Shown: positions 8,446-15,970 of the stretch, one piece after another | Numbering within the stretch: position 1 is the first letter of the stretch | How the letters are laid out: every line of letters begins with the position of its first letter | Position numbers and translations under genes: made by a program | The notes under the pieces: model-generated | The model's database searches: none | Told to the model about the DNA's origin: nothing | What the model saw: the letters and a program-made list of their open reading frames with translations, nothing else | NCBI RefSeq assembly: GCF_002155685.1 | Contig: NZ_MUYK01000010.1 | Span: forward strand, 1 to 64,000 | Length of the DNA: 64,000 nt | Source of the DNA: Erythrobacter colymbi | GTDB lineage: Bacteria > Pseudomonadota > Alphaproteobacteria > Sphingomonadales > Sphingomonadaceae | Direction: 5' to 3'

Positions 8446-9597
8446 ATGAGCGCGCGTAAGATCGCCCAGTGGCATGAGGCCGGCGTCATCGACGCGGCAA
8501 CGCGCGACCGTCTGCTTGCCTACGAGGCCGACCACGCCCGCCCGCTTTTGCTGTGGGCGGTGTGGGGCATCGGCGCGCTCGCGATCGGGCTCGGCTTCGT
8601 GTCGGTGGTTGCGGCGAACTGGGAGGATATTCCGGGGCTTGTGCGCCTCGGGTTGCATCTGGCGCTGATCGCCGGACTGCTCGCCCTGCTGTTCCTGCGC
8701 GAGGAGCGGCTGGCGGCCCGGTCCCCCTGGGCGACCGAGGCGCTGGCCTTCATCACCGCAGCGCTGGGCCTCACCTTCTTCGGGCATCTCGGGCAGGTCT
8801 ACCAGACCTCCTCGCCGCTGTGGCAGCCGCTCGCCGTGTGGTTCGCGCTGTTCGCGCCATTGCTGCTGCTGACCGGGCGCGGCTGGCCGACGGCGCTTGC
8901 CGTGGTCGGCGGGGCGGTGTGGACCGCGTGGGAATATGCCACCTACATGACCGGCTACGGCGCGGCGCGCGATCCGGGCACGGTGTGGCTGGTGTGGCTG
9001 GGCACGGCAGTGGCCCTGCCCGCGGTTCTTGCGCTGGCGGGCGGATGGATGCGCGCCCGCAGCGCGCGGCCTGACTTCTGGCGCCGGACAGAGCAGCTCG
9101 CGCTTGCCTATGCCGTCGCGCTGGCCTCGCTCGCCTGCGCGCTCGCGAGTGCCGACGGGCTGGACGGGTCGAGCCTGTTCGAGGGCGGCACGGCGGCTTT
9201 TACCTGCGGCATGGTGATCGCGCTCGCCGGGATTGCCCACTTCGCTGTCCGCCCGGGCATCTCGGGACAGATGGCGGCGACGATCATCACCGAGGCAGGG
9301 CTCGCGATCGCGATGGCGGTAGGGGCGAATGATTCGACCGTCCCCGCCGCGCTGCTGTTCTTCGTGCTGTGGGCCGGCATCGCCGCCGCCGCGCTGAGGG
9401 CGCAGTGGCGCGGCGTGTTCCAGCTCGCGGTCGGCGTCATCGCGCTGAGGCTCATCATCCTCAGCTTCGAACTCGCCGCCGATCTGCTGACGAGCGGCTT
9501 CGGGCTAATCCTTTCCGGGCTGATGATCCTCGGCGTGGCATGGGTCGCCGTGCGGGTGTCCAAGCGCTTCGCTCCGCGCGAGGAGCCCGAGGCATGA
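8446..9597 (+). CDS. DUF2157 multi-pass membrane protein
   Basis: 383 residues. The soluble N-terminus (IAQWHEAGVIDAATRDRLLAYE) is the typical DUF2157 helical start, followed by about ten hydrophobic segments, the first of which contains IGLGFVSVVAANWEDIP. The function of the family is unknown. The stop codon overlaps the ATG of the next gene (ATGA), and the next protein is a GDYXXLXY protein, the usual partner of DUF2157 and DUF4401 membrane proteins, so the two probably form one inner-membrane unit. Confidence 0.87.
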   Translation: MSARKIAQWHEAGVIDAATRDRLLAYEADHARPLLLWAVWGIGALAIGLGFVSVVAANWEDIPGLVRLGLHLALIAGLLALLFLREERLAARSPWATEALAFITAALGLTFFGHLGQVYQTSSPLWQPLAVWFALFAPLLLLTGRGWPTALAVVGGAVWTAWEYATYMTGYGAARDPGTVWLVWLGTAVALPAVLALAGGWMRARSARPDFWRRTEQLALAYAVALASLACALASADGLDGSSLFEGGTAAFTCGMVIALAGIAHFAVRPGISGQMAATIITEAGLAIAMAVGANDSTVPAALLFFVLWAGIAAAALRAQWRGVFQLAVGVIALRLIILSFELAADLLTSGFGLILSGLMILGVAWVAVRVSKRFAPREEPEA

Positions 9598-10154
9598 TCC
9601 GCGCCGCCCGTCTCGCTGCCGTGGTGGCCCCCGTCCTCGGCCTTGCCGCCCTGTGGCTCCAGAGCGATCGCACCTACCACACCGGCACCGAATGGGAGGT
9701 GCCGATCCAGGGCTACGACCCGCGCGATTACCTGCGCGGGCACTATGCCGAGTTCCAGTATGACTGGCCGGGTTACGACGAATTCAGGGGCGATGCGCCT
9801 TCGGTGCTGTGCCTTGAGGGCAAGGCGCCCGTGATCGCCAAGGCGGTGCGTGACGCGCAGCCCTGCGCTCACCCCGTGCAGAGCACCATCGATACCGTTT
9901 ATGGCTGGGATGGCCTGAGGCGCGGCCGCCTCTACATCGGGCAGGAGCGCGCCGCGCAGCTTCAGGAGCAGCTCCGCAACCGCGACCAGCGCGGGATCGT
10001 GACGATCCGCCAGCGCGAGGACGGGAGCTTCACTCCCATAAGCATCCGCTTCCGCCCGCTCACGCCCGCCGAGATTGCCGAACGCGATGCGCCGCCGGAC
10101 GCGCCGCTATCGCCCTTCGATCCGCTCGGGCCGCCGGCGGTGATGGACAAGTAA
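9594..10154 (+). CDS. GDYXXLXY domain membrane-anchored protein
   Basis: 186 residues with one N-terminal membrane anchor. The motif DPRDYLRGHYAEFQY (near residue 42) is this protein's version of the GDYxxLxY signature that names the family. The rest is a soluble domain, probably periplasmic, with a proline-rich tail. It starts at the ATG overlapping the DUF2157 stop, so it is cotranslated with that gene. No biochemical role is established for the family. A strong hairpin lies just after the stop. Confidence 0.83.
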   Translation: MIRAARLAAVVAPVLGLAALWLQSDRTYHTGTEWEVPIQGYDPRDYLRGHYAEFQYDWPGYDEFRGDAPSVLCLEGKAPVIAKAVRDAQPCAHPVQSTIDTVYGWDGLRRGRLYIGQERAAQLQEQLRNRDQRGIVTIRQREDGSFTPISIRFRPLTPAEIAERDAPPDAPLSPFDPLGPPAVMDK

Positions 10155-10189
10155 GCGGCGGGCGGAAGGCCGTGCCCTCCGCCCGCCGC
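10155..10189. terminator. Hairpin between convergent genes
   Basis: Perfect 12-base-pair stem: GCGGCGGGCGGA (10155-10166) with TCCGCCCGCCGC (10178-10189), 11-base loop. It starts directly after the GDYXXLXY stop and ends 9 bases before the receptor stop, so it can serve both strands. It has no T tract. Confidence 0.6.
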
Positions 10190-10197
10190 CCTGCGCA

Positions 10198-12567
10198 TCA
10201 GAACTTCGCGGTCAGCTCCACCCCGTAGAAGCGCGGCTCTGCCGGGATGAAGGTCGGGATGGTGAAGGCCCCGCCGGTGTTGCCCGCATCGAGCAGGTAG
10301 TTCTCGTCGGTTGCGTTGCGGATGAAGCCGGCGATCTCGTACTTCTTGTCCGCAAAGCTGACCCCCGCCCGCGCGTTCACCAGCGTCACCTTCTTCTGCG
10401 AGATCAGCGGGTTGTTCGGCACCTCGAAGAAGATGCGGCTGCGATAGGTCACGCTCGGCGTGGCGAAGAAGCGCAGGCCGTTTCCGAACTCCTTGTCGAT
10501 CGTGATCCCGCCCGAGGCCTGCCATTCCGGCTGCAAGCGGAAGCGCGCGCCCGAAAAGGCGGGCGAGAAGGCGCCGTTCCGGTCGATCCCGCCATCGATA
10601 TAGCCGAAGTTGCCGAACACATTGAGCCAATCGGTCACGTCCACCGCCAGCTCCGCCTCGACCCCGAGGTTCGAGGCCTTGCCCGCGCTCTGGGTGACGA
10701 AGGCGCCGGTCGGATTGCCATTGGCATCGAGCTGCGCGACCGAGACCTGGAAGTTGCTGTAGACCTGGTAATAGACCCCGACCGAGCCCGAGACCCGGCC
10801 CGTCGCCAGCTTCAGCCCGCCTTCGTAGTTCCAGACGTTCTCTTCGGCGATGGTCTGAACGTTGGACACCGGCCGACCGCCGCTTCGCGCGGCATTGACC
10901 TGCAGCACCGGCGAGCGGCGGCCCTTGGAGATGGTCGCGAAGACGTTGACGTCATCCGAGATGCGGTAGAGCGCGTTGAAGCGCGGCAGCCATGCCTGGA
11001 ACCACTTGCTGGCCTCGTAGGTCTGGCCGGCGGTGTCGATCTGGCCCGGGATCAGCGCGGCGCGGCTGAGAGTGGAGTTGGGCACGCGGGCGAAATAGGC
11101 CGAGCGGCGATACTCCGTCAGCCAGCGCACGCCCGCGGTCAGCTCGAGCGCATCGAAGGGGGTCCAGGTCGCATCGGCGAACAGCGAATAGGTCTCGTTG
11201 CGGCCGCGGTTCTCGAACACCGAGGAGTAGGGGATGGCGGTCGCCGCGCCCTGCGTCAGGATCGCGGTCACGCCGCTCGCGGGGACCGAGCCATTGGGCG
11301 CGACGCAGGCCACGCCCGGCACCAGCGGCGCGCCGAACAGCGAGCTGAGGCACTGGAGGAAGGTGCCTTCCTCGGTCGCGAAGGGCACGTTCTGGCGGCC
11401 GTCCTCGATGAAGGCGTTCCACCCGAAGCTCGAACGCAGCTTCTTGCCCGAATAGGTGAAGCGCCCCTCGTGGCTCGCCTGCCAGCCATCGGCGATCTCG
11501 GCGAATTCGAGGAAGGGCGCAGCGCTGCCGTCGGCGTCGAACACCTCGGCGCTGTCGAACTCGCGGTAGCCGTTGACCGTAGTGAAGCTCCAGTCGGTGT
11601 CGAACTGGTGGTCGATGGTGAGGTTGATGTCATAGACCTCGCGGTTGAGGCCGAGCTGGTCGTCGCCCAGCGCCGCCGCGCCGGCCGGATTGCCGCCTAG
11701 GTTGGCATCGCGGAAGGCGTTGGCCGCCCCGCCCGGCGCGCCGGTGAAGGCGGGGAAGCGGCCCGAGACGAAGGGTGTGCCGCCATTGCGCTGCTGGTCA
11801 TAGGTTCCCACCAGATCGACCGTCAGATCGCTCGTCGGCTGCCAGCGCACCGAAGCGCGCAGCCCGAGCTGGTCCTGCGCGTAGAGCTCCTCGTCCTGAT
11901 TGGGCGACAGGTTCTCGACATAGCCGTCGCGGGTGCGCCACTCGCCTGCGAGGCGGAAGGCGAGCGTATCGCTCCCCGCGTTGACGAAGCCGCCCAGCAG
12001 GGTCTGGTTGAAATTGCCGTACCCGCCGCGCACTTCGGCCGAGAAGCCGGGCTTCGGCTTGGCCGAGACGAGGCTGATCGCCCCCACCGCGCTGGCGGTG
12101 CCGAACAGGGTCGCCTGCGGCCCCTTGATGACCTCGACCCGCTCCAGATCGTAGATCGCCTGATAGCTCCCACGCGAACGCGAGATGTCGACGCCGTTGT
12201 AATAGAGCGTGACGCGCGGGCCCTGCTGGGCCGAGCCGCTGTCCGAGGTAATCCCGCGGATCACGACGCCGGGGTTGTTGGCGCTCTGCTCCTGAATGAG
12301 CAGGCCCGGGGTGTAATAGGACAGCTCGTCGAGATCATTGACGCCCAGCTCGCGGATGCGCTCGCCGCTGACGGCGGAAATGGTGATCGGCACGTCGATC
12401 GCGCGCTGTTCGATCTTCTGGGCGGTGACGATGATCTCGTTGCCCGAAGCGGCGGGGTCTTCCTCGGGCGCGGCGGCGCTATCCTGCGCGAAGGCGGCGT
12501 GCGGCACGGCGGCCAGCGTCGCGGCGAGCGCGATCAGCGAGGTGCGGGTGAGAGGCGTGCGGGTCAT
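10198..12567 (-). CDS. TonB-dependent outer-membrane receptor
   Basis: 789 residues with a signal peptide ending AAFAQD. The plug domain starts at NEIIVTAQKIEQRAIDVPIT and includes VVIRGI and the strong RVEVIKGPQATLFG motif; the remainder is a beta-barrel that ends in an aromatic-rich strand with terminal KF. Receptors of this kind import iron chelates, plant compounds or vitamins using TonB energy. The substrate cannot be read here: there is no FecA-type signalling extension, and the neighbours (an ATP-grasp ligase operon upstream on the same strand) give no transport clue. No Fur box was recognised. Confidence 0.93.
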   Translation of the reverse strand: MTRTPLTRTSLIALAATLAAVPHAAFAQDSAAAPEEDPAASGNEIIVTAQKIEQRAIDVPITISAVSGERIRELGVNDLDELSYYTPGLLIQEQSANNPGVVIRGITSDSGSAQQGPRVTLYYNGVDISRSRGSYQAIYDLERVEVIKGPQATLFGTASAVGAISLVSAKPKPGFSAEVRGGYGNFNQTLLGGFVNAGSDTLAFRLAGEWRTRDGYVENLSPNQDEELYAQDQLGLRASVRWQPTSDLTVDLVGTYDQQRNGGTPFVSGRFPAFTGAPGGAANAFRDANLGGNPAGAAALGDDQLGLNREVYDINLTIDHQFDTDWSFTTVNGYREFDSAEVFDADGSAAPFLEFAEIADGWQASHEGRFTYSGKKLRSSFGWNAFIEDGRQNVPFATEEGTFLQCLSSLFGAPLVPGVACVAPNGSVPASGVTAILTQGAATAIPYSSVFENRGRNETYSLFADATWTPFDALELTAGVRWLTEYRRSAYFARVPNSTLSRAALIPGQIDTAGQTYEASKWFQAWLPRFNALYRISDDVNVFATISKGRRSPVLQVNAARSGGRPVSNVQTIAEENVWNYEGGLKLATGRVSGSVGVYYQVYSNFQVSVAQLDANGNPTGAFVTQSAGKASNLGVEAELAVDVTDWLNVFGNFGYIDGGIDRNGAFSPAFSGARFRLQPEWQASGGITIDKEFGNGLRFFATPSVTYRSRIFFEVPNNPLISQKKVTLVNARAGVSFADKKYEIAGFIRNATDENYLLDAGNTGGAFTIPTFIPAEPRFYGVELTAKF

Positions 12568-12705
12568 GGTCGGGCGTTCCCTGTTGCATGGAGAGGCCCT
12601 CGCCGTGGCACCCGATGGTGACGGCGCAGCGACGCCGCGGTGACGCGCGCGTTACGGCGGATTTACGGTTTCGGGACGTTGCCGAATTGCATCGCCGGGG
12701 GCGGC

Positions 12706-13617
12706 TCAGCGGAAATCCTCGCCCGTCGCGGCGATGCGCGACTTGAGGCCCGCCTGGTTGATGTTCTGGATTTCGATCCCCGGGTGGGCGTTGACCTCGA
12801 TCACGAGCGGGCCGTCATTGACGTCGAGCACGATGTCCGCCCCGCAATAGCCAAGTCCGACCGCTGGCCCGCATTTCGACGCCAGCTCCAGCACGCGCTT
12901 CCAGCCCGGAATCTCGAAGCCGATGAGATTGACGCCGGTGTCGGGGTGGTGCGTGATCGGCGTGCCCTTGACCACGGCGCGGGTGATCTTGCCGGTCTCC
13001 ATGTCGATCCCCGCCCCGATTGCGCGCTGGTGGAGGTTGGCTTTCCCGTCGCTCTCGACGGTCGGGAGACGCACCATCGCCATCAAGGGCGTGTGGTGGA
13101 GGCTGATGACGCGCAGGTCGGGCAGGCCTTCGGGCACGATCCGCGAGAGCGCCGGATCGGCGATGATCAGCGGCTCGATCAGCGCGGCGTCCTCGGCCGC
13201 GGAATCGCCCGAAAAGCCGCCGTCGACCACCTTCTGGATGTGGTGCATCACCATGTCCTCGGGCAGCGGCGTGCCCGATCCCTTGTACCAGGTGTTCCCC
13301 TCCCGCCGCACCGCCAGCAGGATGCCGTCCCCCTGCGATCCGCGCGCGGGCTTGATCGCCCAGGCATCGGGCATGTCGCGCGTCGGCTTGAAATCGGCGA
13401 CCTGCTGGTGATCCTCGAGCACCGCGACAGTGCCGGTGCAGGCGATCCCCGCCGCCTCCAGCGCGCGCTTGGCCGCCACCTTGTCGCGCGCGCGTTCGAT
13501 TGCGTGGCGCGGGTTGTATTTCTGGATCAGCGCGTTGCGCATGTTGATGCCGAGGATCTCGCCCTCGATCAGCCCGCCTTCGCCAAGGCCGAGCCAGCGG
13601 TTGAATGCCTTGAACAC
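12706..13617 (-). CDS. RimK-like ATP-grasp alpha-L-glutamate ligase-related protein
   Basis: 303 residues from a GTG at 13617, chosen because GGAGG (13629-13633) sits 11 bases before it and the upstream gene stops at 13622; the open frame further upstream is a shadow. The sequence fits the alpha-L-glutamate ligase-related family (TIGR02291-type): an N-terminal helix with NMRNALIQKYNPRHAIERARDK, the nucleotide-binding segment AWAIKPARGSQGDGILL, and the metal-binding end PLVIEVNAHPGIEIQN with the acidic and Asn residues of ATP-grasp enzymes. Such enzymes join an amino acid or peptide through an acyl-phosphate; the substrate is unknown. It is the last gene of a three-gene operon with a 7TM protein and a beta-barrel. 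Confidence 0.85.
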   Translation of the reverse strand: MFKAFNRWLGLGEGGLIEGEILGINMRNALIQKYNPRHAIERARDKVAAKRALEAAGIACTGTVAVLEDHQQVADFKPTRDMPDAWAIKPARGSQGDGILLAVRREGNTWYKGSGTPLPEDMVMHHIQKVVDGGFSGDSAAEDAALIEPLIIADPALSRIVPEGLPDLRVISLHHTPLMAMVRLPTVESDGKANLHQRAIGAGIDMETGKITRAVVKGTPITHHPDTGVNLIGFEIPGWKRVLELASKCGPAVGLGYCGADIVLDVNDGPLVIEVNAHPGIEIQNINQAGLKSRIAATGEDFR

Positions 13618-13621
13618 GGCT

Positions 13622-14854
13622 CTAGACGTCCTCCACCTTGCGGATGACCCATGCGTTGTGAACCAGTGGGCGGCGCTCGGTCCAGACGTCCGACCAGTCC
13701 TCGAGCACGCGGCCCCCGGATGCGACAAGGCGAGGCCGCGCACGGGCCTCGCGCTCGGGGAAGGTCTGCGGCACGCGGCGGCGCGCCCCGGGCTTGAGCT
13801 CCTCGGCCGATCCGATCACCCACATGCCATGAAGCGCCGGAGCGCGTCCGGCGAGAGCGGCGAGGACCATGCCGTGGTTGCGGTTGAGGCTCGCGAGCTG
13901 CGGTCTGCGGTACACCGCCCGCGCAGGGAGCGGCGGGGGGAGCGCGACCGGCTCCGGCACCGGCTCGGGTTCCGGCTCGGGCACCCGGCGCGTATCGGGC
14001 AGGCCCTTGCGGCGATCCTCGGTGACGCCCTCGGGCAATTCCTCGGCGGCGGCCGCGGCAGCCAGCGCCTTCGCGCGCCGCCGCCGCTCGAGCCAGATCG
14101 GGGCAAAGCGGCCGATTTCCGACAGGCGCAGCCCCCGATAGCGCCCGAGGATCGCAATCGCGATCGCGGCGGTGGCGGGCATCAGCAGCGGCGACCATTC
14201 GATCAGCGCCATCGCGAGGTCCGACACCATCACGAATTCGATCACGATGGCGAGCACGAAGGTGTTCATCGCCATCTTGGCGGCAGGCTTGGCCCCGTCC
14301 TTGCCCCACTGCTTCCACCACCGCTCCACGCACAAGGCGCAGACGATCACGGGGAAAGCATCGACCTGAAGATTGGTGTCGAGCATCATCTGCAAGCCCA
14401 CCAGCACCAGCACGATCAGCGAAATGAGGACGCCCAGAAAGCCGACGCGGGTCATGCGCAGCTTGAGCAGGCTGGGCGTGACGATCATCCCCACCGCCAC
14501 CGACGAGCACAGCACGATCGGCCCCATCACCGGCCCGATCTGCAAGAAGGCCAGCGCGATCAGCATCGGGGTGAACAGCCCGAAGGCCTTGAGGCCGATG
14601 AAGCTCCGCGCCAGCACCACCAGGAACGAACCCAGTGGGAGCACCATCAGCAGGTTCGAGGGCTTGAGCCCCCAGATTGCCTGCGAAGCAGCCACGCCTT
14701 CGAAGGTGGAAGGCAGCGCGAGGAAGCTCTCGGTATTGGCGACCCCGAGGCCGACCAGCATGGCGAGCACGACCGCAACCGCCAGCCCGACATAGAACGG
14801 GCGGCGGACTTGCGGTGTGGCGTTCGCCCAGATCTGGCCGACGCGGGCGATCAT
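13622..14854 (-). CDS. 7TM protein of the 'inactive transglutaminase-7TM' family, lacking the transglutaminase part
   Basis: 410 residues with about seven membrane segments in the first 245. The stretch IGLKAFGLFTPMLIALAFLQ (near residue 85) is the hallmark of the 7TM domain that is usually fused to an inactive transglutaminase and encoded beside the RimK-like ligase. Here only about 60 residues precede that motif, so the usual N-terminal transglutaminase-like domain is missing. The cytoplasmic tail contains an unusual Pro-Glu run (about residues 295-315) and then about 100 residues ending HNAWVIRKVEDV. It lies 1 base after the barrel gene and 4 bases before the ligase gene, so the three form an operon. 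Confidence 0.78.
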   Translation of the reverse strand: MIARVGQIWANATPQVRRPFYVGLAVAVVLAMLVGLGVANTESFLALPSTFEGVAASQAIWGLKPSNLLMVLPLGSFLVVLARSFIGLKAFGLFTPMLIALAFLQIGPVMGPIVLCSSVAVGMIVTPSLLKLRMTRVGFLGVLISLIVLVLVGLQMMLDTNLQVDAFPVIVCALCVERWWKQWGKDGAKPAAKMAMNTFVLAIVIEFVMVSDLAMALIEWSPLLMPATAAIAIAILGRYRGLRLSEIGRFAPIWLERRRRAKALAAAAAAEELPEGVTEDRRKGLPDTRRVPEPEPEPVPEPVALPPPLPARAVYRRPQLASLNRNHGMVLAALAGRAPALHGMWVIGSAEELKPGARRRVPQTFPEREARARPRLVASGGRVLEDWSDVWTERRPLVHNAWVIRKVEDV

Positions 14855-14855
14855 C

Positions 14856-15803
14856 TCAGAAGACGTATCCGACCGACAGCGTCAGGCGATAACCCTCGCG
14901 CTCGCGCGCGCTCTCGTTGCTCTTGAAGAACACGTATTTCGCCTCGGCCTCGACGCGCCACTTGCCGGGCCACCATTGCAGCTCGACTTCGGGCACCACC
15001 TGACGGTCGCGGCGCAGCGCGCCATCATCGGCGATGCGGCCATCGAAGCGGGTCTTGATCACCTCGACCGCCGGCCGCACCCGCAGGTCGGGGCCGATCG
15101 GGCGGGTGTAGGAGACCCCGGCGGAATCGCGCTCGTAGCCGCGCTGCGCATCGCCGGAACGGATGCTTTCGGTGCGCAGGTCGAAGGTGAGGTAGTGGTA
15201 GGCACCGAAGCGGCGGCGGTATTGCGCATCGAAGCGCGCGCCATCGCCGGTGGTCGCGGGGCCTGCGCCGTTGTCGTATTGCCGGTCGCGCCACGTCGCC
15301 CACAGGCGGAAGCGGTTTTCGCGGGTGGGCTCGTAGCTTGCGCGGGCGGAATACTCCCACGCGTCGGTATCGGGAGATTCGACCGTGACGAGATCGTCGT
15401 AGCGCCGCACCTGCGCCTGCAGTTCGAGCGTATCGGTCACATCCTGCTCGACGCTCGCGGTCAGCCGGTCGCGCGAGACATCGCGGCGACCGTTGCCGAG
15501 GCGGAACACCTCGATCCGGTCCGCTTCGAGCCGCACGCGGGTGCGCTTGCTTTCGATCCCGAGGCCGACCTGCCCGCGCACGGACAGCGCCTCGCCGTCG
15601 ATCACCAGATCCTCGTCGCGGGTGGTGGTCTGGGCGCTGACCGTCTGGAGATCGATGCGGGCGTCGGGTTCGAGCCGCCAGCCTTTCTCCTCCTCCCCGG
15701 CCGCCGCCAGAGGCGTCGCCGCCAGACCCAAAAGGCCAGCCAGAACCACCCGCCACGCCTTGCGGGCAGGCGCAGAATTTCGCCGATTTGCGCTCGAAAA
15801 CAT
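14856..15803 (-). CDS. Outer-membrane beta-barrel protein, first gene of the ligase operon
   Basis: 315 residues from the ATG at 15803, chosen because a G-rich stretch (GGGGG) lies 7 bases before it; an ATG at 15824 is also possible. A signal peptide ends near LAAAG. The mature protein alternates polar and hydrophobic residues in many short strands (for example SVRGQVGLGIESKRTRVRLEAD) and ends GYRLTLSVGYVF, with a terminal Phe typical of outer-membrane proteins. I recognise no specific family. Its place at the head of the ATP-grasp/7TM operon suggests the system spans from cytoplasm to outer membrane. Confidence 0.75.
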   Translation of the reverse strand: MFSSANRRNSAPARKAWRVVLAGLLGLAATPLAAAGEEEKGWRLEPDARIDLQTVSAQTTTRDEDLVIDGEALSVRGQVGLGIESKRTRVRLEADRIEVFRLGNGRRDVSRDRLTASVEQDVTDTLELQAQVRRYDDLVTVESPDTDAWEYSARASYEPTRENRFRLWATWRDRQYDNGAGPATTGDGARFDAQYRRRFGAYHYLTFDLRTESIRSGDAQRGYERDSAGVSYTRPIGPDLRVRPAVEVIKTRFDGRIADDGALRRDRQVVPEVELQWWPGKWRVEAEAKYVFFKSNESAREREGYRLTLSVGYVF

Positions 15804-15855
15804 GATGAAGCCCCCGTTAACCATGCAAGGCTTACGGGGGGCTTCGTTTAGAAAA

Positions 15856-15873
15856 TTCTAACCGTGGTTAGAA
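15856..15873 (-). promoter_or_regulatory. Perfect palindrome upstream of barrel/7TM/ligase operon
   Basis: TTCTAACCGTGGTTAGAA: two 8-base arms with a 2-base spacer, 52 bases before the operon's likely start. A further TTTAGAA half-site lies beside it (15848-15854). The region is AT-rich compared with its surroundings and no gene starts on the other strand, so an operator for the operon is the simplest reading. I cannot name the regulator. Confidence 0.5.
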
Positions 15874-15970
15874 ACATTTGACACAGGACTAGGGGATTTC
15901 CGCAAGTCGCTGAAAAGCAAGGCCGCTGCCTTGTGCCGCTTTATTGCGCCACGCAGGGACGGGGCGCTCG

